Shown: in pieces, positions 8,277 through 17,809 of the stretch | How the letters are laid out: each line of letters opens with the position of its first letter | How positions within the stretch are numbered: the stretch's first letter is position 1 | NCBI RefSeq assembly: GCF_017308075.1 | Contig: NZ_JAFKFX010000044.1 | Coordinates: 1-64,000, forward strand | DNA from: Allobosea sp. | GTDB lineage: Bacteria > Pseudomonadota > Alphaproteobacteria > Rhizobiales > Beijerinckiaceae | Reading direction: 5' to 3' | DNA: 64,000 bases | Program-made: the position numbers and the translations under genes | Notes under the pieces: model-generated | Told to the model about the DNA's origin: nothing | The model's input: only the letters and a program-made list of their open reading frames with translations | Database searches by the model: none

Positions 8277-10074
8277 GTTTGCAATCTCGATCCGCGACCT
8301 GCGTAAGATCTACCAGCGCTACACCACCAACGGGTGGCGGGCATTGGGTCTGCTCGGCTTTCCTGTCCCGAAAGGGCGCTATGACGAGTTCTTGGCGCTT
8401 GACGGGTTGAGCTTCGACATCAGGCGCGGCGAGCGTGTTGCGCTGGTTGGGCGCAACGGCGCTGGCAAATCGACCTTATTGCGCCATGTCTCCGGAGAGT
8501 TGACGCCCACCTCCGGCGAGGTGATCGTCAATGGCCGAGTCAAGGCGCTGTTCGGTCTGGGCGAGGGCTTTCATCCCGAATTCAGCGGGCTAGACAATGT
8601 GCGTTCCTCGCTTGCGATCCAAGGCGTGCCGGCTGCCGAGATGGCCGCGGCAGTCGAAGAGGTGATCGATTTCTCGGAGCTCGACGACTTCATCCACAGG
8701 CCGATGAAGGAGTATTCCGCCGGCATGTATGCGCGCCTCGCCTTCGCCGCAGCGACGGCGCGCCCGCCGGACATCCTGATCATCGACGAGATTCTCGGCG
8801 CCGGCGACGCCTATTTCCTCGGCAAATGCCTGCAGCGCGTGCGCGATATCACAGCTCACGGTGCGACGGTACTGTTCGTCTCCCACGATATGGGCTCCGC
8901 CTTGATGCTGTGCGAGCGCGGAGTCTGGATTCACCAAGGCTGCATGCGCGCGGAGGGCAACATGACGAGTGTCGCTCGCGCCTATCAGGCCCACATCCGC
9001 GAGGAACAGGAAGTTGCATTGCAGGCCCGTGCCATGCGCCTGTCACGCCGTGCGGTCCAAGCGGGCGGCCTCAATCGTGCCCTATTTCGCCTGATCGGCG
9101 AAGGAGATATCGCCCCGAAGGAGGCATTGCATATCTCGCGCATCGGCGTAGGTGCCGGCGCAGAGACATTGGGAGAAGTTGCACTGGGCGGTCGCGACGT
9201 CGCTGGTCAGGTCGCGGTGGTAATCGAGGCCAACCGGACCAACTGGGCTGCGCCAATGACGAGAAATGGGCGCCTGGGGCGCGCATTCGGCGATTTTGGC
9301 GGCACCTTCCTGCATGCCCCGTTCACAGTCGACCGCTCGCTGATCGTTCCTGGCGCTTGGATCGAGCTCGATGTTGTTCCCGGGCGCAGCACGCGTACGC
9401 TGGTGGAGCGCTGGGATGCCGAGCTCGACGGCTATATTGCCCTGGGCGCAATCGACCCCGATCCGACTGGAGGGTGGCGCACGATCCGATTGGACCTGCC
9501 CAGCCAGCTGAATGAGGATGACAATTCAGAAGCGATCGAGAGCCCCGACGCGTTTACACCGGCTGCTGCCTCTCCCCCCCCCGACGTGGCGCTCCGGGAC
9601 GGCGTGGCTCGTATCGTCGACTTCCATTTTCGCGACGCTCAAGACGTAGAGCGGCGCACGCTGGTATCCGGGCAGCCCGTCTCAGCGGTATTCGAGATCG
9701 AGTGTGGCCGCCTCGAAGACCGCCCGATCGGTGTCGTCGCCATATATCGGCCGGACGGTGCGGTCACGACCCAATTGATCAGCCCACGCGAAGCTCCGCC
9801 GGAGCCGGTACCTGGCCCTGCCCGTGTGACCATACGGCTCGACATGGGGGAGCTTCTGATCGGAGCCGGCGACTATATTGTATCGGCCGCGATTTTTCGT
9901 CTGCTCGATCCGACACGTGCACCGGAAGATGCAGCATACGATCTCCATGACCGCCGCTATCCGATCAAGGTCGTCGAGGAGGATTTCGAGCCATATCCCC
10001 GCGGCATGGTTCGCCAGAGCGGGCGCTGGTCACAGCTCGTTGAGCCGCTGGCCCGATCCGGAAAACGCCGATGA
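8269..10074 (+). CDS. wzt: ABC polysaccharide export ATPase with long C-terminal domain (Wzt-like)
   Basis: This 601-residue protein starts at a TTG that overlaps the permease stop by eight bases. The ATPase domain spans about residues 5-245: Walker A GRNGAGKST at 61-69, a signature near YSAGMYARLAFA, and Walker B ILIIDEILGAGD. About 350 residues follow, more than twice what transport needs. The last 170 (VARIVDFHFRDAQDVE onward) look like the beta-sandwich Wzt C-terminal domain that in studied systems binds the finished end of the O-polysaccharide. The middle part (about 260-430) holds a second possible sugar-binding region. It couples ATP hydrolysis to Wzm export, and the C-terminal domain suggests that a modified chain end is recognised. 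Confidence 0.88.
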   Translation: MSEFAISIRDLRKIYQRYTTNGWRALGLLGFPVPKGRYDEFLALDGLSFDIRRGERVALVGRNGAGKSTLLRHVSGELTPTSGEVIVNGRVKALFGLGEGFHPEFSGLDNVRSSLAIQGVPAAEMAAAVEEVIDFSELDDFIHRPMKEYSAGMYARLAFAAATARPPDILIIDEILGAGDAYFLGKCLQRVRDITAHGATVLFVSHDMGSALMLCERGVWIHQGCMRAEGNMTSVARAYQAHIREEQEVALQARAMRLSRRAVQAGGLNRALFRLIGEGDIAPKEALHISRIGVGAGAETLGEVALGGRDVAGQVAVVIEANRTNWAAPMTRNGRLGRAFGDFGGTFLHAPFTVDRSLIVPGAWIELDVVPGRSTRTLVERWDAELDGYIALGAIDPDPTGGWRTIRLDLPSQLNEDDNSEAIESPDAFTPAAASPPPDVALRDGVARIVDFHFRDAQDVERRTLVSGQPVSAVFEIECGRLEDRPIGVVAIYRPDGAVTTQLISPREAPPEPVPGPARVTIRLDMGELLIGAGDYIVSAAIFRLLDPTRAPEDAAYDLHDRRYPIKVVEEDFEPYPRGMVRQSGRWSQLVEPLARSGKRR

Positions 10075-11402
10075 GCACTGCGCGCAAAGTCGCAATCCTC
10101 AATCTGAACGACACACGGCGTGACCCCCGCGTGCTGCGCACTGCCCGGAGCCTGCGAGCGCGCAACTTCGATGTCTGGGTGCATCACCTCGTCTCGGATG
10201 CGCCCGGGCGGGAGACGACTGCCGATGGCCTGCCATTGCTGCGCATCGACGTCCCCTCCGATTACAGCGACATGGCTATGGCACAGCTTGCGGCGGAGTC
10301 GCCGTTGGCGGGCGAAATCATCGAGCAAGCCCACCCGGCCGTAATGTCGCTTGACCGGGCGCGCGGGCTGCGCCGTCTCATCGATGAGGCTCAGGAGCAA
10401 GTCAATTCGCTACGCTGCCTCTTGGGAGGCAAGAAGGGGCCGCGCCGGCGTCTGGAGGACGAGATCGCGGCAATCCGCTCGATAGCGGTGATCAATCTCG
10501 CAATTTTCCGCGACGTTTCCAAACTGGCCCCCGACATCGTGTTCTGCAACGATCTCGACACATTGCTTGCTGGGGTGATGCTCAAGGAGGCCTGCGGGGC
10601 ACGACTGATTTACGATGCCCATGAAATCTATCCCGAGCAACTCTCCAACGAGATGCGCTCGCAGTTCTGGCGCAACTATTATCACCGCCTAGAAGGGCTG
10701 CTGGCGCCGCGCAGTGACGGCATCATGACCGTCTGCGACACGATCGGGACCTATCTCTCCCAGGTGCATGGGGCGAGCGGAGCGCAAACCGTGCTCAACG
10801 TTCCCGACTCCTCGCTCCAGGTTGAGCCCTCGCTTCTTGAGAGGCGGAACTCACCTCGCCGCGTGCTGTATCACGGCGCCTACTACCCCTATCGCGGCCT
10901 TGACGAGATCATCGCAGCCATTCCACTGGTCGAGCACGCGGTGTTCGAGTTCCGCGGTGTTGGTGGTTATGAGACTAATTTACAGAAGAAGGCCGACGCC
11001 CTCGGATTAGGCGGTCGACTCGTCTTCCGGTCGCCGGAGCCGGTGCTGCGCCTCATCCCCGCCGCTAGCAACTGCGACATCGGTCTTAGTCCTTTCGTCA
11101 ATTCTTGCCTCAACACCGAAGCCGCTTTACCGAACAAAATCTTCGAATACATGATGGCAGGGCTGGCGACCGCGAGTTCGGATCTGCCGGAGATGCGAGC
11201 ATTGACCCGACGCGAGCGGACCGGGACACTGTTTGGCGACCTGTCGCCCCGTACCATTGCGGACGCTTTGAATACCATGCTTGCAGATGAAGGCGAGCTG
11301 GATGCCTCTCGGCGCCGCGCCTGGGAAGCGGCGCACACACGCTACAACTGGCGCGAGGAAGAGCCGATCTTTCTGCGCTTCTTCGAGAACGCCGTCGCCT
11401 GA
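10071..11402 (+). CDS. GT4-type glycosyltransferase
   Basis: This 443-residue protein overlaps the upstream ATPase gene by four bases (ATGA). A GT-B glycosyltransferase is indicated by the N-terminal VAILNLNDTRRDPRVLRTAR, RLIYDAHEIYPEQLSNEM in the acceptor half, VLYHGAYYPYRGLDEIIAAI at the domain hinge, and LPNKIFEYMMAGLATASSDL in the donor-binding half. An insert of about 60 residues (130-190) rich in charged residues separates the first strands from YDAHE. It probably adds one sugar to the exported polysaccharide; donor and linkage cannot be read from sequence. Confidence 0.85.
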   Translation: MSTARKVAILNLNDTRRDPRVLRTARSLRARNFDVWVHHLVSDAPGRETTADGLPLLRIDVPSDYSDMAMAQLAAESPLAGEIIEQAHPAVMSLDRARGLRRLIDEAQEQVNSLRCLLGGKKGPRRRLEDEIAAIRSIAVINLAIFRDVSKLAPDIVFCNDLDTLLAGVMLKEACGARLIYDAHEIYPEQLSNEMRSQFWRNYYHRLEGLLAPRSDGIMTVCDTIGTYLSQVHGASGAQTVLNVPDSSLQVEPSLLERRNSPRRVLYHGAYYPYRGLDEIIAAIPLVEHAVFEFRGVGGYETNLQKKADALGLGGRLVFRSPEPVLRLIPAASNCDIGLSPFVNSCLNTEAALPNKIFEYMMAGLATASSDLPEMRALTRRERTGTLFGDLSPRTIADALNTMLADEGELDASRRRAWEAAHTRYNWREEEPIFLRFFENAVA

Positions 11403-11426
11403 GCGCGCCGCAAGGGATTCACGAGA

Positions 11427-14400
11427 ATGGCTAAGGACAGCGCGGCGACCGAATACCGCTATGAGCAGGACTACTTCGACTCTGCACACTGGGGCGGGGC
11501 GCCAGATTATCTGCGTGAAGTCGTTGCCGATATTCTGGCTGTGCTGCCCGAGGATGCGACCCGGATCCTAGACGTGGGTTGTGGCGACGGTTTCATCACG
11601 GACCGGCTGCCCGCGGACCGCGATGTCATAGGCGTCGACCTCAGCCCGGTCGCGCTCGCCCATGTGAAGCGGCCAACTCAGATTGCCGACGCCACCGCAT
11701 TGCCCTTCGCCGATCGCTCCTTCGATCTGGTGATGGCCAACGATATCATCGAGCATTTCGAAGCATCGCCGCGAGCCAAGGCTCTCGCCGAGATCGGGCG
11801 CGTCGCAGCTCGTTATGTGATCATCACCACCCCGTTCGCGGAATGGCTGGCGCGCGGTCAACTGCTGGTCGACGGCCTCCGCCAGCATGTGAACCGGCAT
11901 TGCCACTCCTTTGATCTGGACATGATGAAGTCCCTTGTCCCGTCCTTCCGGCTGGTGCGTGCGGTATTCTCTGGCGTAGAGTGGGAGGATGAGACCCACC
12001 CCGTCGAAGAGCTTCGGCGTAGAATCCGTGAGGAAGGGACAACCCCCGCGCTGGAAGCGGCGCTCTCCGACGCCCGTCGCGAGCAGGCCCAATTGCTCTG
12101 CGAGATGCCTGAACGGATCGATGGCTATCAGCGTCGTACCGAGATAATGGCCCTTTACATGCGGTCGGAAGGCGACGATGTCGCGACTTGGCCCAGAGCT
12201 TGGGCTACGGAGACGGCTCTCGATTACAACGCAGCGCTGGCCACTGGATCGCAGCTGGATCGACTATCCCTCGCCGGTAGCCGCTTCGAGGCCCTGCAAC
12301 GCTCGGATCTCCCGACCGTCTCGCCTGCTCCCTATGCCTGCCCCGAACAGGGTGTCACGCTCTCGCAGGAAGGCGCCAGCCTGATACCCGGAAGCGCTCT
12401 GCGATTCGGCTTCTTCGCCCCACTCGAGCCGGACGCCGTTCTTGCGCTGAGCTTCGCAGGGCTGGCTGCGCCGGCCACCGCCCGCGTGCTCGTTCATGAA
12501 AAGGGCGACTATCGCATTCTGGCAGAATTGAAGTTGCCAGCCGGCGACAACACGCTGAGCACGCCCCTGGAGATGATCCTCCCGTCCGAGTACGGCTACC
12601 TTTTCCATGTGAGCGTCGATGCCCCGGCCTGCCTGAAGGCAGCCGTCATCATACAGCAGCGGACAAGTGCGTCCCGCGCAGCGCCAGGAGAGGCCCGCTA
12701 TCTTGTGCGCCAAGCAGGCGATATAGAGATAGCCACCTCGCTGCGCGGCCCGGAGCGGCGGATTCCGGACTGGTTCGCGCAAGCTGAGCATTATCCCGCT
12801 CGCGAGGGCGCCCTCGATCAGCCGCCTCGCACTCTTAAGCAACTCCTTTTCAGTTTCAGCGAGGCCCAAGCCAATCAGCGCCGGCTCGAGGCCCGGGCCG
12901 CTCGTGATCGCTGGGCCACCGCTGCGCTCAAAGCCCGCCTGCAGGAGATTTCCGCGTCCGCACTGCCCCAGGGAAGCGCCCCCATCGCTTGGGCTGAGGA
13001 GCGTAATGCGGCGATGGCGGCTCACGAATCCCGCATGCAGCAGATGTCCGCAGCGGTGGAGGCGCAGGCGCTCGAAACTGTCGCTGTAGTGGAGAAGCGC
13101 CTGCAGAATCTCGGCGAAGCGCTCGATACGCAAGCCGGCATTCTATCGAATTGTGAACTCGCAGCGGCCCGCCTCACCTTCAAGCTGAAGTCCATTACCG
13201 ATCGTTTGGACACTTTGGAACAGTCGACCTTCCATCTGCGCAAGGTTATGGACCGAACGCGGCTGTTTCTGCGCCCCATGGTGCATGGCCTGCGCAACCT
13301 CTCGCGCCGCCGCGGCCCGCCGATTCTAGTGCCGGCCCCGGAGTTGCCTGCGCCGTTAGAGACGCCCGCGAATTTGGAACCTTTGGGCGGCTCGCCAGCC
13401 GAGCTGGCGCCGGTGCCGCGCGCCAGCCCTCGCTATGGCGAGTTGCCACGAACCGTGACGATGATAGTGCCGGACGACCGCATCGACCGGCGCGTGCTGC
13501 TCGAGGCGCGCACGCTGACTCAGGCCGGAGCCAAGGTACTGGTCGTCGCCGCGCCCTATCCCGAGCCGATAGATCTGGATCGATTGCAGTTTCCGGAAGT
13601 CGATATCATCCGCATCGACACGATGCGGCCTCCCGAATTCCGTCGAGACGTCTCGCAGACTCGGCTCGGCCGCTTCGACTTCAATTGGGAAGAGGTCTAT
13701 TTCTACACGCACCAGTTCCTGAATGCAGCGCTCACCCGTCCGGCTGAACTTGTCGTGGCCCACGACCTGCCTGTCTTGCCCGCCGCCATCGCGGCTGCCG
13801 ACATGATGGGCGCTCGTATCATCTACGACGCGCACGAGCTCTATCCCGAGCAGCAGTATTTCGGCCCCGAGCGCATCGAGCTGTACCGCCGCGCCGAAAA
13901 GGCGCTAGCCTCGCTTCCCGATGGCGTGTTGACGGTGAACAAGTCGATCGCAGAGGAAATGGCCCTGCGCTACGACATTCCTGAGCCGACCGTGCTGATC
14001 AACGCGCCCGACGCCTCCACACTAACCTTGCCGCTTCCCCGTACGTCCAAGCTGCGCGAAACCTTCGGCTTCGGCGACAACATCAAACTCTTCCTCTATC
14101 AAGGCGGGCTGTCCCTCAACCGCAATCTCGAGGCGCTTGCGGTCTCGCTAGCGTATGTACGCGACCCGAATGTCGTCCTTGTTTTCATGGGTCCGGGCGA
14201 CGAGAAGCGGCGGGAGCTCGAGGCGCTTGCCAGTGAGCGCGACCTGCTCGGCAAGCGAGTGTTTTTCCATCCGGCCGTGCCCCAGGATGTCCTGCTCAGC
14301 TACACGAGTTCGGCCGATGTCGGCATCATTCCTTATCCGGGCATCGATGTGAACACGACGCTTTGCACGCCCAACAAAATGTTCGAGTTCCTGGTCGCAG

Positions 14401-14639
14401 GCCTACCGATCCTGGCCAATGACCTGCCCGAACTGCGACGCTACGTGGTTGATCAAGGAGCCGGCATTGCCCATGCCATGACGAGCCCGCAAGCCATCGC
14501 CGCCGGCATTGACCGCATGGCCGAGATGGATTTGGCTCGCTACCGCAGTGGCGCGCAGGCTGCTGCCCCGCGCATGGTATGGGCGGCGCAGGAGCCGATA
14601 TTCCTCGACGCCTGCCTGCGCTCGATGGCGCCGCGGTGA
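11427..14639 (+). CDS. Methyltransferase-coiled coil-glycosyltransferase fusion
   Basis: This 1070-residue cytoplasmic protein has four visible parts. Residues about 1-210 are a class I SAM methyltransferase (ILDVGCGDGF at 47-56, then VIGVDLSPVAL and DLVMANDIIEHFE). Residues about 250-470 are a region of unknown fold. Residues about 480-640 are a helical, probably coiled-coil segment (EKRLQNLGEALDTQ, LKSITDRLDTLEQS). Residues about 670-1070 are a GT4 glycosyltransferase (IIYDAHELYPEQQYF, LFLYQGGLSLNRNLEAL, TPNKMFEFLVAGLPILANDL). A methylating terminator joined by a coil to a transferase recalls chain-length-controlling terminators such as WbdD, which modify the chain end that Wzt then recognises. 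This function is inferred. It follows the glycosyltransferase by 24 bases in the same operon. Confidence 0.82.
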   Translation: MAKDSAATEYRYEQDYFDSAHWGGAPDYLREVVADILAVLPEDATRILDVGCGDGFITDRLPADRDVIGVDLSPVALAHVKRPTQIADATALPFADRSFDLVMANDIIEHFEASPRAKALAEIGRVAARYVIITTPFAEWLARGQLLVDGLRQHVNRHCHSFDLDMMKSLVPSFRLVRAVFSGVEWEDETHPVEELRRRIREEGTTPALEAALSDARREQAQLLCEMPERIDGYQRRTEIMALYMRSEGDDVATWPRAWATETALDYNAALATGSQLDRLSLAGSRFEALQRSDLPTVSPAPYACPEQGVTLSQEGASLIPGSALRFGFFAPLEPDAVLALSFAGLAAPATARVLVHEKGDYRILAELKLPAGDNTLSTPLEMILPSEYGYLFHVSVDAPACLKAAVIIQQRTSASRAAPGEARYLVRQAGDIEIATSLRGPERRIPDWFAQAEHYPAREGALDQPPRTLKQLLFSFSEAQANQRRLEARAARDRWATAALKARLQEISASALPQGSAPIAWAEERNAAMAAHESRMQQMSAAVEAQALETVAVVEKRLQNLGEALDTQAGILSNCELAAARLTFKLKSITDRLDTLEQSTFHLRKVMDRTRLFLRPMVHGLRNLSRRRGPPILVPAPELPAPLETPANLEPLGGSPAELAPVPRASPRYGELPRTVTMIVPDDRIDRRVLLEARTLTQAGAKVLVVAAPYPEPIDLDRLQFPEVDIIRIDTMRPPEFRRDVSQTRLGRFDFNWEEVYFYTHQFLNAALTRPAELVVAHDLPVLPAAIAAADMMGARIIYDAHELYPEQQYFGPERIELYRRAEKALASLPDGVLTVNKSIAEEMALRYDIPEPTVLINAPDASTLTLPLPRTSKLRETFGFGDNIKLFLYQGGLSLNRNLEALAVSLAYVRDPNVVLVFMGPGDEKRRELEALASERDLLGKRVFFHPAVPQDVLLSYTSSADVGIIPYPGIDVNTTLCTPNKMFEFLVAGLPILANDLPELRRYVVDQGAGIAHAMTSPQAIAAGIDRMAEMDLARYRSGAQAAAPRMVWAAQEPIFLDACLRSMAPR

Positions 14640-14641
14640 GT

Positions 14642-14660
14642 GGGCGACACGACGTCGCCC
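14642..14660 (+). terminator. Small hairpin after the fusion gene
   Basis: GGGCGAC and GTCGCCC pair around a five-base loop, starting two bases after the stop codon of the large fusion gene. There is no T-run, so it is more likely an RNA-processing or attenuating hairpin than a full terminator. It separates the first five genes of the locus from the second asnB-like gene. Confidence 0.35.
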
Positions 14661-14776
14661 CGCAAACCGGTATCGTAGATCCGCCGAAGGCAGGTGCGCC
14701 GGACGCTCTGGATCAACGTCGGTATGTCGGATAAGCGTCCAGCCAGAAGCAATTCCCGAACGAGGAAGGTTGATCC

Positions 14777-16750
14777 ATGTGCGGCGTCTCCGGTCTTGTG
14801 TGGCGCGACCCGTCTCGGCCCGCCGGCTTAGCCGAGGTCGAGGCGATGAATGCTGCGATCTTCCATCGCGGCCCCGATGACGGCGGCGTTCATGTCCACG
14901 GAACCGCTACGCTCGGCCATCGTCGCCTGTCGATTATCGATCTGTCTGAAGGCGGCCATCAGCCGATGATCAGCCAAGACGGCGCTCTCGCGATCGTCTT
15001 CAATGGCGAGATATACAATTACATTGAGCTGCGCGAGGAACTAAAGGCGCACGGCCGGCGATTCCTGACGGCTTCCGACACAGAAGTCTTGCTGCAGGCC
15101 TTTGAGCAATGGGGACCCGATTGTCTCCACAAGCTGAACGGCATGTGGGCCTTCGTCGTCTTCGACCAGCGTACGAAGCGCCTGTTTGCCGCGCGCGATC
15201 GTTTCGGCATCAAGCCTCTGCACTATGTCTTCGACGAACGACGCTTTGCCTTCGCCTCCGAAGCGAAGGCCCTGCTCGCCGCCTTTCCCGATCTGCGCCG
15301 CGCTGATCACGCTATGCTTGCCCATTTCCTTCCGTCGGGAGCGGTCGACGACGGGCCGGAGACTTTTTTCAAGAATGTGTTCCAGCTCGAGCCTGGGCGA
15401 AGCCTGACGCTGGACGTATCGCGCTGGAGCATGTCCATCGACCGCTACTGGCATGTCGATCCGGCCGCCTTCGCAGATCGCTGGGTGCAGGGCGACCCCG
15501 TCGAGCGGATGCGTGAACTGCTCGACAGCGCCGTGGCTCTGCACATGCGCGCCGACGTACCGGTCGGTACCTGCCTTTCAGGCGGCATCGATTCAAGCAC
15601 GCTAGTCGGCCTGATGAGTCGGCTGCATCCGGAGCCGATCCGCGCCTTCTCCGGCCTCTACAAGGGCAAGGAGTATGACGAGGAGGAATTCGTTCAGGCC
15701 GTGCGGGACCATACCGGCTGCCAGGGCTACGATATCCGCCGCACTCCGAACGGCGACCTGCTCGACGATCTGGCGACGATCACCTGGCACCAGGACATGC
15801 CGACGGCCGGCCCCGGCCTTTACACGCAGTTCAATGTGATGGAAATGGCGTCGCGCCATGTCAAAGTCATCCTCGATGGCCAGGGCGCTGACGAGCTGTT
15901 CGCAGGATATCTGCCCTACTACGCGCTCCGCGTGAACGACCTGCTCGCCTCCGGCCGCAAGGCCTCCGCTGCGGCGCTCGTCCTGCAGGTGATGCGCCAT
16001 CATGGCGGGGCCTGGATCGCGGGAGTCCAAGGCTCGTCGCTGCTCGACACCGGCCGACGCGCCTGGCGAAAATTCCAGGCCCGGCGGGCCGCCGCGAGCG
16101 GCGCTGCGCTGGCCCCATCGGAGCCGCCCTTCTTCCATCCGTCGTTGACTGAGCGGGTCGGCACGGCGCGCATCGAGCGTCAGCTCGAGAGCCACTATCC
16201 TGACAGCCTGTCAAACGCGCTATGCAATCACGTGCTCACGCAGTCCATTCCGGCACTGCTGCACTATGAGGATCGGAACTCGATGGCCTATTCCATCGAG
16301 GCGCGCGTGCCGCTGCTCGACTACCGCATCGTCGAATTCGCGCTCGGGCTCGGCGCCGAATGGAAGATCCGGGATTCTTGGACCAAATGGGTCCTGCGCA
16401 AGGCGGCTGAGCCGATCTTGCCCGCCAAGGTGGCTTGGAGGCGCAGCAAGATGGGCTATCCAACCCCCGCCGCCCGCTGGATTCGCGAAGGCCGCGACAA
16501 AGACGCCGCGCACGAGCTGCTGTTCTCACAGCGCTTCCTCGAGCGCGGCATCGTCTCGCGCGACAGCGTCCAGTATTACTGGGATCAGCATCAGTCTGGT
16601 GCGGTGGACCGCAGCTGGCTGCTCTACCGGTACATCACCGTGGAACTCTGGCACCGGCACTATGTCGACGCCTTCCTGCCGCGCACAGCCCGTCCCGCTC
16701 CCGAGCCGATCCGGCGCACACTCGAACATTCCAGCCGCCAGGCTGCCTGA
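14777..16750 (+). CDS. asnB: Second asparagine-synthetase-like amidotransferase
   Basis: This 657-residue protein has the catalytic Cys at position 2 (MCGVSGLVW), HRGPDDGG at 30-37, FNGEIYNYIELREEL for glutamine binding, SGGIDSS at about 268-274, and DGQGADELFAGY. It is homologous to the enzyme at 5536 but clearly diverged from it, so it may amidate a different carboxylate. A strong GAGGAAGG site lies before the ATG. UDP-GlcNAc 2-epimerase follows 15 bases later, which ties it to sugar metabolism. Two such enzymes in one glycan locus suggest two amide modifications, or one redundant copy. Confidence 0.85.
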   Translation: MCGVSGLVWRDPSRPAGLAEVEAMNAAIFHRGPDDGGVHVHGTATLGHRRLSIIDLSEGGHQPMISQDGALAIVFNGEIYNYIELREELKAHGRRFLTASDTEVLLQAFEQWGPDCLHKLNGMWAFVVFDQRTKRLFAARDRFGIKPLHYVFDERRFAFASEAKALLAAFPDLRRADHAMLAHFLPSGAVDDGPETFFKNVFQLEPGRSLTLDVSRWSMSIDRYWHVDPAAFADRWVQGDPVERMRELLDSAVALHMRADVPVGTCLSGGIDSSTLVGLMSRLHPEPIRAFSGLYKGKEYDEEEFVQAVRDHTGCQGYDIRRTPNGDLLDDLATITWHQDMPTAGPGLYTQFNVMEMASRHVKVILDGQGADELFAGYLPYYALRVNDLLASGRKASAAALVLQVMRHHGGAWIAGVQGSSLLDTGRRAWRKFQARRAAASGAALAPSEPPFFHPSLTERVGTARIERQLESHYPDSLSNALCNHVLTQSIPALLHYEDRNSMAYSIEARVPLLDYRIVEFALGLGAEWKIRDSWTKWVLRKAAEPILPAKVAWRRSKMGYPTPAARWIREGRDKDAAHELLFSQRFLERGIVSRDSVQYYWDQHQSGAVDRSWLLYRYITVELWHRHYVDAFLPRTARPAPEPIRRTLEHSSRQAA

Positions 16751-16765
16751 TCCCAAGGATTTCCG

Positions 16766-17809
16766 ATGCCCAGAGTTCTCACCATCGTCGGCGCGCGGCC
16801 GCAGTTCATCAAGGCGGCACCGGTTTCGCGCGCGCTGCGTCAGGCTGGGCTGGAAGAAATCCTGGTCCACACTGGGCAGCATTTCGATCCGATGATGTCT
16901 GATGTCTTTTTCGAAGAGCTCGAAATTCCCAAACCCGCCCGCAATCTGGACGTCCACGGCCTCTCCCATGGCGCGATGACGGCGCGTATGCTTGAGGGCC
17001 TCGAGGCGGCAATGGTTGCGGACAAGCCCAACCTCGTTCTCGTCTATGGTGACACAAACTCGACTCTAGCGGGCGGGCTAGCTGCCGCCAAGCTACGGAT
17101 TCCGCTCGCCCATGTCGAAGCCGGGCTACGCTCTTTCAACCGGGCCATGCCGGAAGAGGTCAACCGGGTTCTAGTCGACCATGTCAGCGACCTGCTGTTC
17201 TGCCCGACACAGGCGGCGGTCGACCATCTGGCAGCGGAAGGCATCACGCGGGGTGTCAGCGTGACCGGCGACGTGATGTACGACACAACGCTCGCCGCCA
17301 TCGACAAGGCGCGCAGCCGCTCCGAGGTGCTCGCGCGGCTCGGCGTCGCTCGCGGACAATATATGGTTGCCACGATTCACCGTGCCGAGAACACCGACGA
17401 TCCCGCTCGGTTCGAACAAATCTGCCGCTATCTAGAGGATATGGCTCGAGACATCCAGATCATCTTGCCGGCTCATCCCCGCACAGCCGCGCTAATGCGT
17501 CGCACCGGCCGCACGCCCAAAGGCGTGCGCGTGGTCGAGCCACTTGGTTATCTGGACATGGCACTGCTCGTGAACGCATCGGTCGGCGTATTGACCGATT
17601 CCGGCGGGCTGCAAAAGGAGGCCTACTTCCACCGCGTGCCCTGCGTCACCCTCCGCGACGAGACCGAATGGGTCGAGACGCTCGCAGCCGGCTGGAATAG
17701 GCTATGGACTGATAGCGAGCCGCAACCGCAGCGGACGGACATTCCCGACTATGGAGATGGCCGCGCGGCCGAAACAATTGCATCTACCGTCGCCCGCTTT
17801 CTGGCATGA
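16766..17809 (+). CDS. wecB: UDP-N-acetylglucosamine 2-epimerase (non-hydrolysing)
   Basis: This 347-residue protein starts VLTIVGARPQFIKAAPVSRA, typical of WecB/MnaA enzymes that interconvert UDP-GlcNAc and UDP-ManNAc. Conserved catalytic or binding residues are present in VYGDTNSTLAG (Asp about 96), HVEAGLRSFNRAMPEEVNR and TIHRAENTDD. The C-terminal uridine-binding region has LTDSGGLQKEAYFHRVPCVT. It is slightly shorter than the usual 370-380 residues. It would supply a ManNAc-derived building block for the polysaccharide. It is the last gene of the plus-strand locus. Confidence 0.92.
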   Translation: MPRVLTIVGARPQFIKAAPVSRALRQAGLEEILVHTGQHFDPMMSDVFFEELEIPKPARNLDVHGLSHGAMTARMLEGLEAAMVADKPNLVLVYGDTNSTLAGGLAAAKLRIPLAHVEAGLRSFNRAMPEEVNRVLVDHVSDLLFCPTQAAVDHLAAEGITRGVSVTGDVMYDTTLAAIDKARSRSEVLARLGVARGQYMVATIHRAENTDDPARFEQICRYLEDMARDIQIILPAHPRTAALMRRTGRTPKGVRVVEPLGYLDMALLVNASVGVLTDSGGLQKEAYFHRVPCVTLRDETEWVETLAAGWNRLWTDSEPQPQRTDIPDYGDGRAAETIASTVARFLA

